NCBI GenBank assembly: GCA_963665575.2
Contig: CAXXDW010000003.1
Coordinates: 1 to 64,000, forward strand
Length of the DNA: 64,000 nucleotides
Direction: 5' to 3'
Origin: Rariloculus sp963665575
GTDB taxonomy: Bacteria; Pseudomonadota; Gammaproteobacteria; Steroidobacterales; Rariloculaceae
Both the position numbers and the translations under genes were made by a program. The notes beneath the pieces were generated by a model. It did no database searches. It saw nothing but the letters and a program-made list of their open reading frames with translations, and had not been told where the DNA came from. Below, piece after piece: positions 1 to 8,217 of this stretch. Every line of letters begins with the position of its first letter. Positions within the stretch are counted from its first letter, which is position 1.

Positions 1-569
1 TGCTCGTCGCGAGCGGCGCAGACGTCAACGCGAGACAGACGCAGGAGCCGATCGACGGTAACCGCAACAAGCTCGATCGAATCGGCGCGACAGCTTTCCT
101 GCTCGCCGCGAAATCCGCCGATGTTCCGCTCATGCGCGTGCTGCTCGAGCAGGGCGCGGATCCCTCGATCGCGACCGAGCGCGGCGTCACGGCGTTGATG
201 GCAGCCGCAGGCGTCGGCATCTGGGCGCCCGGAGAGAACCCCGGCACGCATGAGGAAGCTCTGGCCGCAGTAAAGCTCGCCTACGAGGTCGGCGGCGGTG
301 CCATCAACCATGTCGACGAGGACGGCGAGACGGCACTGCACGGCGCCGTCTACCGGGGCGGTGCGATTCCCGTCATCGAGTTTCTGGCCGAACGCGGCGC
401 CAGACTTGACGCGATCAACAGCAAAGGCTGGATGCCGGTCACGGCGGCCGACGGCGTCGAATATACGCCCGCAGTGCTCAAGCGTTATCCCGATGCTGCC
501 GCAGTACTGCGCGCAATGATGCAGGCACAGGGCCTGCCCGTGCCCGCGTCGACTCAGCCGGGCCGCTAG
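1..569 (+). CDS. Ankyrin repeat protein, C-terminal part (5' end outside window)
   Basis: The frame is open from base 3 with no start codon, so the gene begins upstream; about 188 residues are visible. Ankyrin signatures recur, for example 'LVASGADVNAR', 'LLEQGADPSIAT', 'GETALHGAVYRG' and 'FLAERGARLDAINSKGW'. Ankyrin repeats are protein-binding scaffolds with no catalysis of their own. The fragment ends in a short Pro/Gln tail with no other domain. Whether the missing N-terminus carries a signal peptide, as many environmental proteobacterial ankyrin proteins do, cannot be seen. The family call is firm; the partner and role are unknown. Confidence 0.8.
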   Translation, partial: LVASGADVNARQTQEPIDGNRNKLDRIGATAFLLAAKSADVPLMRVLLEQGADPSIATERGVTALMAAAGVGIWAPGENPGTHEEALAAVKLAYEVGGGAINHVDEDGETALHGAVYRGGAIPVIEFLAERGARLDAINSKGWMPVTAADGVEYTPAVLKRYPDAAAVLRAMMQAQGLPVPASTQPGR

Positions 570-696
570 CCGGCCGAACAGGAACAACAGCAAAACCGGC
601 GAGCGGTGGACGTTGCTGCCGGTTGGCGCCGTGCGTTCGAGCGATCGATCCCCGGTTGCTACACTGCGCGTGTTCGCCAGATGGGAGTGAGAACCA

Positions 697-3420
697 ATGC
701 GTCTTTCGTTCATTCGGCCATGTACAGCCGCGGCGTTTGCACTCGTTAACGGTGCGACGGCGCAAGCTCAGGGCACACTGCACGACGAGCGTGAAACCCA
801 CTTCGCCGAAGTTCGTCAGCTCACCGCGGGCAGCGGCGAGAACGCCGAGGCCTACTGGTCGCCCGACGGATCGTCGCTGATCTTTCAGTCGACACGCGAA
901 CCGTACGGCTGCGACCAGATATTCAGCATGCCGATCAGCGATCCTGCGGCGCTCACGCTGCTGTCCACGGGCACTGGCCGCACGACCTGCGGTTACTACA
1001 CCGCCGACGGCGAGCGCGTGGTGTTTTCTTCGACCCACGCGGCTTCGGCGCAGTGCCCGGTGCCGCCCGATCGTTCACGCGGTTACGTCTGGCCGATCCA
1101 TGACAGCTACCAGATCTACAGCGCCGAGCCGGACGGCTCGGATCTCAGGCCCCTGACCGACTCGGAAAGCTACGACGCCGAAGCGACTGTGTGCTCCACA
1201 GACGGTTCGATCGTGTTCACGTCGACCCGGGACGGCGATCTTGAGCTCTACCGCATGGACGCCGACGGCAACAACGTCAGGAGGCTGACCGAAGCTCCCG
1301 GATACGACGGCGGCGCGTTCTTTTCGCCTGACTGCTCGATGATCGTCTGGCGCGCGTCGCGTCCGGGCGGCCAAGCGCTCGCCGACTACCAGGCCCTGCT
1401 CGAGGACGGCCTCGTCCGACCCGGCGAACTTGAAGTCTGGGTCGCCAGGGCCGACGGCACGGAGCAACGCCAGGTCACCTATCTTGGCGGTGCGAACTTT
1501 GCGCCGTTCTTCTTCCCGAGCGGCGAGCGCATCATCTTCTCGTCGAACCACATGGATCCCTCCGGCAGGGAATTCGATCTGTGGGCAATCGACGTTGACG
1601 GTACGGACCTGGAGCGAATTACGTGGACGGACGGCTTCGACGGTTTTCCGATGTTCTCGCCCGATGGCCAGTGGCTCGCTTTCGGCTCGAACCGAAACCA
1701 GTCGGCACCAGGAGAAACCGATGTCTATATCGCTCGCTGGCTTGATGCGCCGGCGGCGACCACGGAGACGGCGGCCGACCGTTACCTCGCTGACATTGCA
1801 TGGCTCGCGGATGACGCGCGTGAAGGCCGCGGGCTCGGCACTCAGGGACTCGGCGAAGCGGCGGACTGGCTCGAAGCGCAGTTCGAGGCGATCGGGCTTG
1901 AACCCGCGGGTGACGCTGGCGGCTATCGGCAGCGCTTCGAAGCGGTTGTAGATGTCGAGCAGGGCGCCGCTACCGCTTTGACGATAGCGGGAGAGGAACT
2001 GGGTCAAGGCGATTTCATGGTGCCGGGTTTCTCGGCGAGTGCTGACGTCGCCGCACCTGTCGTCTTCACGGGCTGGGGCATCGATTCCGACGAACACGGG
2101 ATCGACGACTACGCGGATGTCGATGTTGAAGGGCGCATCGTGCTCGTGCGCCGCTACACGCCCGAAGACGGGGTCTTCGCGGACGAAGCCCTGCAACGCC
2201 GGTTCGGCGATCTGCGTTACAAGGCCTTCACGGCACGAGAGCACGGCGCGGTCGGACTTCTGGTCGCCGATCTGCCTGTCTCCGGGGAGGGGGAGGCTGA
2301 AAACGCGTTTCCGCGGCTGCGCGTCGACCCGAACGGGGATGCCGGCATCCCCGTTGCCGTGATCGCCCGACGCTGGGCGGAACGGGCATTGGCAGGGGAT
2401 CTCGATGCCCGGCTTTCGACCGAGCTCATCGAGCGATCCGAGGCGGTCGACAACATCGTCGGCCGCATCGCCGCCGCGCGCCGGCTGCCGGGGGCGGTGC
2501 TCATCGGCGCACACTACGATCACCTGGGATACGGCGGCCAGGGCTCGCTCGCACCGGATGCGCGCGAACCGCACAACGGCGCCGACGACAACGCGTCCGG
2601 CACGGCCGCATTACTCGAGGCGGCGCGAGTGCTCTCCGGGCGGCGCGGCGAACTTGAGCGCGATGTGGTGTTTGCGGCGTTTGCGGCGGAGGAGGTTGGG
2701 TTGCTCGGCTCTACGGCTTTCGTCCGCGAACCGCCCTCCGGCGCGGCAGCGGCAGGGCTTGTGGCAATGCTCAACATGGACATGGTCGGACGACTCAGGA
2801 ATAACCGCGTCGCGGTGCTCGGCAGCGATTCCGCCGAGGAGTGGGCGTCGCTGGTCGAACCCGTCTGCGACACGTTCGCGATCCGTTGCCAACTCGGTGG
2901 AGACGGTTATGGGCCGTCCGATCAGACGCCGTTCTATGCGGCCGGGGTCCCGGTATTGCATTTCTTTACGGGAGCCCACGAGGACTACCACAAGCCTTCC
3001 GACGACGCGCAATTCATCAACGCGGGCGGCGGCGTTCGCATCGCGCATCTGGTCGCAGGGATTGCGCTGGAGCTCACGCTCAGCGAGGGACTGACCTACA
3101 AGGCGTCAGAGGCGCCGGCGCCGCAGGGCGATGTGCGCGGCTACGGCGCGTCGCTCGGTACGATTCCCGACTATGTCGGCGCGCCCGATGAACGCCCCGG
3201 AATGTTGCTCGCGGGCGTACGCGGCGGCGGCCCGGCCGATCAGGCCGGAATGCAGCGCGGCGACCGTATCGTGGAGCTTGCCGGTCGCGAAGTGCGCGAT
3301 ATCTACGACTATATGTACGTGCTGCAGGAGGTCAGGCCGGGCGAGCGGGGCACCGTAGTCTTCGAACGCGGCGATGAGCGACTGGAACGGCAGGTGACAT
3401 TCGGCGCCAGCACGCGGTGA
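697..3420 (+). CDS. Secreted PD40 beta-propeller / M28 metallopeptidase / PDZ fusion protein
   Basis: A 907-residue exported protein. A signal peptide (about residues 1-25, ending ATAQAQ) is followed by TolB/PD40-type propeller repeats to about residue 347 (for example 'AYWSPDGSSLIFQST', 'FPMFSPDGQWLAFGSNR'). Next come a PA-like insert (about 440-560) and an M28 zinc aminopeptidase domain. The di-zinc ligands of M28 are all present: H606 in GAHYDHLG, D630 in NGADDNASG, E666 next to the catalytic E665 in FAAEEVG, D695 in NMDMVG and H765 in DYHKPSD. A PDZ domain closes the protein (about 820-900). It probably cleaves N-terminal residues from peptides in the periplasm or outside the cell. The ATG start has GGGAGTGAG upstream. 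Neighbours do not suggest a pathway. Confidence 0.85.
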   Translation: MRLSFIRPCTAAAFALVNGATAQAQGTLHDERETHFAEVRQLTAGSGENAEAYWSPDGSSLIFQSTREPYGCDQIFSMPISDPAALTLLSTGTGRTTCGYYTADGERVVFSSTHAASAQCPVPPDRSRGYVWPIHDSYQIYSAEPDGSDLRPLTDSESYDAEATVCSTDGSIVFTSTRDGDLELYRMDADGNNVRRLTEAPGYDGGAFFSPDCSMIVWRASRPGGQALADYQALLEDGLVRPGELEVWVARADGTEQRQVTYLGGANFAPFFFPSGERIIFSSNHMDPSGREFDLWAIDVDGTDLERITWTDGFDGFPMFSPDGQWLAFGSNRNQSAPGETDVYIARWLDAPAATTETAADRYLADIAWLADDAREGRGLGTQGLGEAADWLEAQFEAIGLEPAGDAGGYRQRFEAVVDVEQGAATALTIAGEELGQGDFMVPGFSASADVAAPVVFTGWGIDSDEHGIDDYADVDVEGRIVLVRRYTPEDGVFADEALQRRFGDLRYKAFTAREHGAVGLLVADLPVSGEGEAENAFPRLRVDPNGDAGIPVAVIARRWAERALAGDLDARLSTELIERSEAVDNIVGRIAAARRLPGAVLIGAHYDHLGYGGQGSLAPDAREPHNGADDNASGTAALLEAARVLSGRRGELERDVVFAAFAAEEVGLLGSTAFVREPPSGAAAAGLVAMLNMDMVGRLRNNRVAVLGSDSAEEWASLVEPVCDTFAIRCQLGGDGYGPSDQTPFYAAGVPVLHFFTGAHEDYHKPSDDAQFINAGGGVRIAHLVAGIALELTLSEGLTYKASEAPAPQGDVRGYGASLGTIPDYVGAPDERPGMLLAGVRGGGPADQAGMQRGDRIVELAGREVRDIYDYMYVLQEVRPGERGTVVFERGDERLERQVTFGASTR

Positions 3421-3439
3421 CCGCGCGTTTGGGTTGATT

Positions 3440-4186
3440 TCAGATCGCGTCGCCGGCAAGTTGCGCGGGCCGGTTGCTTGTGAGTCCACCGAAACGGCGT
3501 TCGCGGCATTCGAATACCGCCAGCGCCGCGTGAAACTCCGACTCGTCGAAATCCGGCCAATACTGGTCGACGAAGACCAGTTCCGCGTAGGCGCATTCCC
3601 ACAGTAGAAAGTCGCTGAGACGCCGCTCTCCCCCCGTTCGGATCAGCAGGTCGACGCTGGACTCGTGAACGTGGGAATGGATCGCGGCGGCGATCCGACC
3701 GGCAAAGTGTCCCGAACTCGTGTCGTGCCTGGCGAGCTCGTTTCCGGCCGTCCCGAAGTCGAGACTGAGCGACTGCGCTGCGCGCAGGATTGCGTCGCGC
3801 GCCGAATAGTCCACCGCGAGCTGCAACGTAAGCCGCCGACCACCGCGCGTGAGCGCTTCGGTGCGCTCGATGATGCGCAGCAAGCGCGATGAAAGTCGGT
3901 CGCGCCGGCCGATGACGTTCAGGCGTACGCCGTTCTCGACGCAGCGTGCGGCTTCACTTTGCAGGTATCGCTGAAACAGGCGCATGACCCGGTCGACTTC
4001 ATCGGCGGGCCTGGACCAGTTGTCCGACGAGAAGGCGTAGAGCGTCAGCACATCGATGTCCGCTCGAACCGCGGCCTCGACAATCTTTCTGACGGTGCGT
4101 GCGCCGGCTTCGTGCCCCGACGTTCTTTTCAGGCCGCGCCGTTCGGCCCAGCGACCGTTGCCGTCCATGATGATCGCCACGTGCAT
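3440..4186 (-). CDS. uppS: Isoprenyl transferase (undecaprenyl diphosphate synthase family)
   Basis: A cis-prenyltransferase of 248 residues, the usual family length. It condenses isopentenyl diphosphate onto farnesyl diphosphate to make the polyprenyl carrier used in peptidoglycan and surface-polymer synthesis. The N-terminal 'IMDGNGRWAERRG' carries the catalytic Asp and diphosphate-binding residues; 'YAFSSDNWSRP' and 'DLLIRTGGERRLSDFLLW' are the other conserved blocks. ATG is preceded by AGGAGA. In Gammaproteobacteria the housekeeping gene normally sits between frr and cdsA; here it stands alone, so it may be a second copy or a specialised chain-length variant. That last point is inference. 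Confidence 0.9.
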   Translation of the reverse strand: MHVAIIMDGNGRWAERRGLKRTSGHEAGARTVRKIVEAAVRADIDVLTLYAFSSDNWSRPADEVDRVMRLFQRYLQSEAARCVENGVRLNVIGRRDRLSSRLLRIIERTEALTRGGRRLTLQLAVDYSARDAILRAAQSLSLDFGTAGNELARHDTSSGHFAGRIAAAIHSHVHESSVDLLIRTGGERRLSDFLLWECAYAELVFVDQYWPDFDESEFHAALAVFECRERRFGGLTSNRPAQLAGDAI

Positions 4187-4237
4187 CGTTCGTTCTCCTG
4201 TCGACTTGGCGCAGTCCGAGAATTCCTGTTGAGCGAA

Positions 4238-4630
4238 CTATTCGCCTCGCGTCGCCTGAATCAGTGCTTCCATGTGATCGAGATGCCTCGCAAACGCGCG
4301 CTTTCCTTTCGCTGACAGGCTGTATTCCGTACGCGGCACGCGTCTTGAGAACTTCTTGCGGCAGTTCAGATAGCCCGCGTCCTCGAGCGTTCGGGCATGT
4401 CTGCTGAGATTGCCGTCGGTGGCCTTCAGCAAGTCCTTGAGCTCGCGGAAGGTCATGCTGCGACTGACGCTCAATGCGCTCATGATCCCGAGCCGAATGC
4501 GTTCGTTGAGCAATCGGCCGGCGTCGCTCGCGTCGGGGTCGGCGAAGTATCCGGCAACGGCGCGCAAGCGCTTTCTGGGAGTCGCCGCCTCGTGCGATAT
4601 CTGTTGCGGACGGCTCGTGGGCTCAGCCAC
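4238..4630 (-). CDS. Small winged-helix transcriptional regulator
   Basis: About 130 residues with one winged-helix domain (HTH_27/MarR-like): 'RIRLGIMSALSVSRSMTF', then 'ELKDLLKATDGNLSRHARTL' as recognition helix region, and a wing around 'RVPRTEYSLSAKGKRAF'. I chose the GTG at 4630: it has GAGGG about 8 bases upstream and overlaps the end of the upstream membrane-protein gene by 8 bases. A further in-frame GTG at 4654 lacks a ribosome site. No ligand-binding domain is present, so it probably acts as a homodimeric repressor of its own operon, with the inverted repeat at 5279-5297 as likely operator (inference). Small HTH plus membrane-protein pairs of this type are common and mostly uncharacterised. 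Confidence 0.8.
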   Translation of the reverse strand: MAEPTSRPQQISHEAATPRKRLRAVAGYFADPDASDAGRLLNERIRLGIMSALSVSRSMTFRELKDLLKATDGNLSRHARTLEDAGYLNCRKKFSRRVPRTEYSLSAKGKRAFARHLDHMEALIQATRGE

Positions 4631-5240
4631 CGTGATCCCTCGCAATGATCGCACCGAGGACGATATGAATGCCCCCGAAACCGACTGCGAGCAGGGCAGG
4701 CGCCCAGGCCGCGGGGGCAGCCAGTGTGACGGTACCGAGCCCGATGAACGCGACGCCCGCGATCAAAACGATCGGTATGGAAAACGTGCCGCAGGCCGCG
4801 AGCCCGACGCCGTACATCAACAACCAGATGGCGGCGATCGCCTCGCGGCTGACGACCTGCAAAAGTGCGGCCGTCAGGATGGCGCCCACGACGAAGGCCG
4901 GAATCAGTGTCAGGAAGAAGCGCCAGGCAACCGAGCGACGCAGACTCAAGCCCTGCGTGCGCGCCTTGCGTTCCATGAAAAACAGTGCCGCCGTGCAGGA
5001 AATCACGGCTGCTGCGAGCCAGATCGGGAGCCACAGGCTCGACACTGCAGGAATTGATTCGAGGCCTGCGGCCGTCAGTCCGGCGATTCCCATCACGATG
5101 CAGCCTTTGCCCGGGACCGTCGTGAATGTGCGCGTGGCATCGATCGTGTCGCGAATGTAGCGCAGATTTGCCGCCGCGCCGGACCCGATCGGGGTCGGGG
5201 TATCGTCGGAGTCTGGCCTCAGGTTGGGTCGAGTCGGCAT
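4623..5240 (-). CDS. Polytopic membrane protein co-transcribed with winged-helix regulator
   Basis: A 205-residue protein with about six hydrophobic segments after a soluble N-terminal 45 residues. The block around 'TFTTVPGKGCIVMG' just before the first membrane segment resembles a conserved motif of uncharacterised membrane proteins found beside small wHTH regulators. No catalytic motif was recognised. It is the first gene of a two-gene operon and overlaps the regulator. ATG at 5240 lies only a few bases after the predicted transcription start, so the transcript may be nearly leaderless; a start inside the N-terminal tail is the alternative. Function unknown; a role in sensing or protection at the inner membrane would be a guess. 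Confidence 0.75.
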   Translation of the reverse strand: MPTRPNLRPDSDDTPTPIGSGAAANLRYIRDTIDATRTFTTVPGKGCIVMGIAGLTAAGLESIPAVSSLWLPIWLAAAVISCTAALFFMERKARTQGLSLRRSVAWRFFLTLIPAFVVGAILTAALLQVVSREAIAAIWLLMYGVGLAACGTFSIPIVLIAGVAFIGLGTVTLAAPAAWAPALLAVGFGGIHIVLGAIIARDHGG

Positions 5241-5249
5241 GTCAACAGG

Positions 5250-5277
5250 ACTCTAGCCGATTATTTGCCCTTGTCAA
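5250..5277 (-). promoter_or_regulatory. Predicted sigma70 promoter of the membrane protein/regulator operon
   Basis: On the reverse strand TTGACA (5277-5272) is a perfect -35 box. It is followed after 16 bases by TAGAGT (5255-5250), a 4-of-6 -10 box. The start of transcription would fall near 5243, only about three bases before the ATG at 5240. Confidence 0.55.
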
Positions 5278-5278
5278 G

Positions 5279-5297
5279 TACTTTACAATGGAAAGTA
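5279..5297. promoter_or_regulatory. Putative operator: inverted repeat TACTTT-N7-AAAGTA
   Basis: TACTTTACAATGGAAAGTA has two perfect 6-base arms separated by 7 bases. It lies one base upstream of the -35 box of the promoter for the membrane-protein/winged-helix operon. Position and symmetry suit binding by a dimeric winged-helix regulator, most simply the product of the gene at 4238-4630. Confidence 0.5.
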
Positions 5298-5414
5298 AAC
5301 CGACTCCGTGGCCTGGGAGGGCGGGGCATGAAAATCGGGACCCGGCAGGACCCTGGGCCCAGGTTCCGTGGACCGTGCTAACCTGCGTTCCCGATTCGTT
5401 CAGGGTGGACGATC

Positions 5415-6299
5415 TTGCCTGCCGTTGGCCACAGGACGGCCTACCTGCTTGCGATGCTGGCTCCCGCCATGTGGGGCACTCCGCCCGTGGTTGCGCGAGC
5501 GGTCAGCGCCGATGTGCCTCCGCTCGCCTTGTCGTTCGCACGTTGGCTCATCGCACTCATCGTGTTGCTGCCCTTCGTGTGGAAGCGTTTGCCGCGACAG
5601 GCCGAAAGCCTGCGCCGCAACTGGCGTGCGTTGGTTTCGCTCGGAATCCTGATGACCGCCGGCAGCACTCTCTCGGTTTCGTCCGTGTACTTTACGACCG
5701 CAACGAACGCCGTGCTCGTCAACGCGAGCCAGCCGGCGCTGACCGCGGCGGTTGCATGGGCCATTGCCGCCGAACGCCTCAATTTGCGTCAGGCGCTCGG
5801 GATCGCACTTGCGTTCGTCGGTATCGTGGCGATGATCTCACGGGCCGATCCGGAGGTACTGCTGACGCTCGACATCAACATCGGAGACCTCATCATGTTG
5901 TTGGCTGTCGTTGCATGGGCGGTCTATGCGGTGCAGCTTCACCGCGGCAAGCAATTGCCCGACGCCGATGTGGTGCTGTTCATGGTCGCCGTTACGGCTA
6001 CGTTCGTCCTTTTGCCGCTCGCTTTCGTCGAATTGATTCTTGGCGGATCATTCGAACCGAGTTCCGACGTGGCGATCGCAATGGTCTACCTGGCCGTCTT
6101 TCCGACGGTGCTCGCGATCTATTGCTGGAACGTCGCCATTCGCGCCCTGGGACCGAACCGTACCGCGATCTTTATCAACCTGATCCCTGTCTTCGGCGTC
6201 GCGTTCGCGTTCATCTTCCTCGCAGAGCGTCTGTTTGCCTATCACCTGCTCGGTGCCGGGCTGGTGTTTGCGGGCATACTTCTCGGTGCGCGGCGCTGA
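5415..6299 (+). CDS. EamA/DMT-family transporter
   Basis: A 294-residue inner-membrane protein with about ten hydrophobic segments arranged as two EamA repeats (about residues 8-140 and 155-292). Typical marks are 'MWGTPPVVAR' in the first helix, 'NASQPALTAAVAWAIAAERL' and, in the second repeat, 'RTAIFINLIPVFGVAFAFIF'. The family exports metabolites such as amino acids; the substrate cannot be read from the sequence. TTG at 5415 is used as start because AGGGTGG lies about 8 bases upstream and the first membrane helix begins directly after it. It is a single-gene unit converging on the SLC13 transporter. Confidence 0.87.
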   Translation: MPAVGHRTAYLLAMLAPAMWGTPPVVARAVSADVPPLALSFARWLIALIVLLPFVWKRLPRQAESLRRNWRALVSLGILMTAGSTLSVSSVYFTTATNAVLVNASQPALTAAVAWAIAAERLNLRQALGIALAFVGIVAMISRADPEVLLTLDINIGDLIMLLAVVAWAVYAVQLHRGKQLPDADVVLFMVAVTATFVLLPLAFVELILGGSFEPSSDVAIAMVYLAVFPTVLAIYCWNVAIRALGPNRTAIFINLIPVFGVAFAFIFLAERLFAYHLLGAGLVFAGILLGARR

Positions 6300-6386
6300 T
6301 ACTCATGCCAGGTCCACCCGGAGTGTCGCGCTGCAAGGTCCGGGGATCGTTCGCGTTCCAAGTATGGCTGGCGCGGCAATCCCGTT

Positions 6387-7841
6387 TCAGAGCAGACCGA
6401 TGAACGGCCCGATCGCGAGCAGCATGACGGTCATCACGATGACCCAGGCGACGCTGATCAGCGTGCCGGCCGGCAGCATGTCGAACATCTTGTAGTAGCC
6501 CTTGCCGAACGTGACGAGCGGCACGGCGTCGAGCGGCAGCAGGAATGCGCACGACGCTGTGAATATCACCGGAAGGGCAAAGAGTGCGGGATTGATGCCG
6601 GCCGCTTCGGCGAGCAGCATGAGCGGCGGAATCATGACTACCGGAATGACCGGGTTGATCGGCAGCATGAGGTGAACGACGACGGTAAAGGCGCTGATCA
6701 CGAGCAGGATGACCACCGTGTTCCAATCGGCGAGTCCGCTCAGCAGGGTATCGACGAGCCACTGAGCCAGACCGCTGTCGCGGGACACGACGCCGAGCGC
6801 CGTGACGGCGCCGATGAGCATGAGCACTTCCCAGCCGGTCGCATCCTGGGCTTCCTTCCACGAGAACAGCCCGATCCCGGGCAGGAACATCGCTACGGAA
6901 CCAAGAATCGCGACCAGGAAAACGTTCGAAAGGGGGCGCAGGACTTCCGGAAACAGCGTTGGCCAACTGCTCAGGATCCAGAGCACGACCATCGTGCTCA
7001 TGATGACGATGAGCTTGCGTTCCGGGGCGCTGAGCCGGCCCATACGTTCGCGTTCGGCGTTGATGTCGTCCATGACGCCGATCGTCTTGATTTCGGGCGG
7101 GAAGAGCCTCGCCATAACGAACGCCGTGAGTGGAAGCAGGACGGCGACCATGGGAATACCGATCGCCATCCAGTTCACGAACGGTATGCGTTCGCCGCCC
7201 TGCTGGACGATGATCTCGAGCCCGAGGAGATTGATCGAACTGCCGGCCGGTGTTCCGACGCCACCGACCAGCGCACCGATCGGTATGCCGATCATGATCG
7301 CCTTGCCGAAGCGGGAACCCGGCTCGATGCCGAGTTTGGCGAATATGCCAAGCGCGATCGCCATGAAGATGGCTGCCGCAGGAACGTCGGAGACGATCAT
7401 CGACAAGGTGCCCGCACCAAGCACGAACACATAGATGACGCGCCTGGCGTCGGTGCCGGCCTTCGAGAGCATCCACCAGGCGAATCGCCGTGCGAGCCCG
7501 GTCTTCGTCCACGCAAGTGCGATGATGAACATCGTGAGCACAAAGAAAAATACCGGACTCATGAAGTTGCCGAGGGCGGGACCGAGGCCCACGAGGCCGA
7601 ACAACGGTTGAAACGCCAGTGTGAGCAAGGAGGTGACGGCAATCGGCAAGGCTTCGGACGCCCACAGGATCAATGCGCCAACGAAGAGCGCCGCAGTGCG
7701 CTGACCGGCGGGGCTTAGTCCCTCGGGTGTGGGCAGCAGCAGAACGATCGTGGCGGCGATGACGGCCGCGGCGATTCCGGTTACTCGATTTCTGATGTTG
7801 GCGCGCTTGTCGATGCCGTCGGCTTGCGTGGTCTGATTCAT
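6387..7841 (-). CDS. SLC13/DASS-family anion symporter
   Basis: A 484-residue polytopic protein of the divalent-anion:Na+ symporter family (CitT/NadC-like), which takes up dicarboxylates, citrate or sulfate. Family features seen are the N-terminal 'AALFVGALILWASEALPI', the motif 'PAGSSINLLGLEI' in the first half and 'LPINPVIPVVMIPP' in the second. The start ATG is preceded by CGAGGA and overlaps the stop of the upstream remnant gene as ATGA, so it is probably translationally coupled to it. It is the last gene of a four-gene reverse-strand operon. Substrate uncertain. Confidence 0.88.
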   Translation of the reverse strand: MNQTTQADGIDKRANIRNRVTGIAAAVIAATIVLLLPTPEGLSPAGQRTAALFVGALILWASEALPIAVTSLLTLAFQPLFGLVGLGPALGNFMSPVFFFVLTMFIIALAWTKTGLARRFAWWMLSKAGTDARRVIYVFVLGAGTLSMIVSDVPAAAIFMAIALGIFAKLGIEPGSRFGKAIMIGIPIGALVGGVGTPAGSSINLLGLEIIVQQGGERIPFVNWMAIGIPMVAVLLPLTAFVMARLFPPEIKTIGVMDDINAERERMGRLSAPERKLIVIMSTMVVLWILSSWPTLFPEVLRPLSNVFLVAILGSVAMFLPGIGLFSWKEAQDATGWEVLMLIGAVTALGVVSRDSGLAQWLVDTLLSGLADWNTVVILLVISAFTVVVHLMLPINPVIPVVMIPPLMLLAEAAGINPALFALPVIFTASCAFLLPLDAVPLVTFGKGYYKMFDMLPAGTLISVAWVIVMTVMLLAIGPFIGLL

Positions 7842-8206
7842 GTCGGTCCTCGTTGGCGGGCTGCGCCGGCTCGCGGCGCGGTGGTGCCGGCCGCGTTGTA
7901 GACAAACGTCGCGACGTCACGGGCGGCCCGCGTGACGTGAGCGATCGAGAGCCGGGTTAGCGGGTTCTGCCGGACGCAGAGCGGGTCGCCGCAGGACAGG
8001 TCTTTCATGACCTCGAGCGCGGAGACGCGATCTGGTTCGACGCTGCCAGTGGAGCGGGGTACCCACATACCGAGGAGCCCTTCGGTATGCGGCGCCTCGA
8101 CGACGGCGTCGACAAGTCGTCCTTCGCGGTCGCCGAAGTCGGAGTGTTCATTGGCGATAGTCGCAAGCTGTTTGGCCCACTCGGGCAGGCGGTTCACTTG
8201 TTCCAT
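7838..8206 (-). pseudogene. Acyl-CoA dehydrogenase-type flavoprotein remnant (internal deletion)
   Basis: A 122-residue frame whose first about 75 residues ('GRLVDAVVEAPHTEGLLGMW', then 'VPRSTGSVEPDRVSALEVMK') resemble the N-terminal helical domain of HsaA/pigment-hydroxylase-like members of the acyl-CoA dehydrogenase superfamily. The next about 30 ('AHVTRAARDVATFVYNAAGT') resemble the far C-terminal helix of the same family. The central beta domain, about 230-260 residues that bind flavin and substrate, is missing. An in-frame internal deletion explains this best. The product cannot be catalytic, but its frame has stayed open and its stop overlaps the transporter start. The family resemblance is from memory of motifs, hence moderate confidence. 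Confidence 0.5.
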
Positions 8207-8217
8207 GGCGATTTGTG

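Noticed and set aside
1075..2574. Long open frame on the reverse strand inside the M28 peptidase gene
   Set aside because: The forward gene has full motifs; the reverse frame is Arg/Ala-rich, without domains, as expected for antisense frames in GC-rich DNA.
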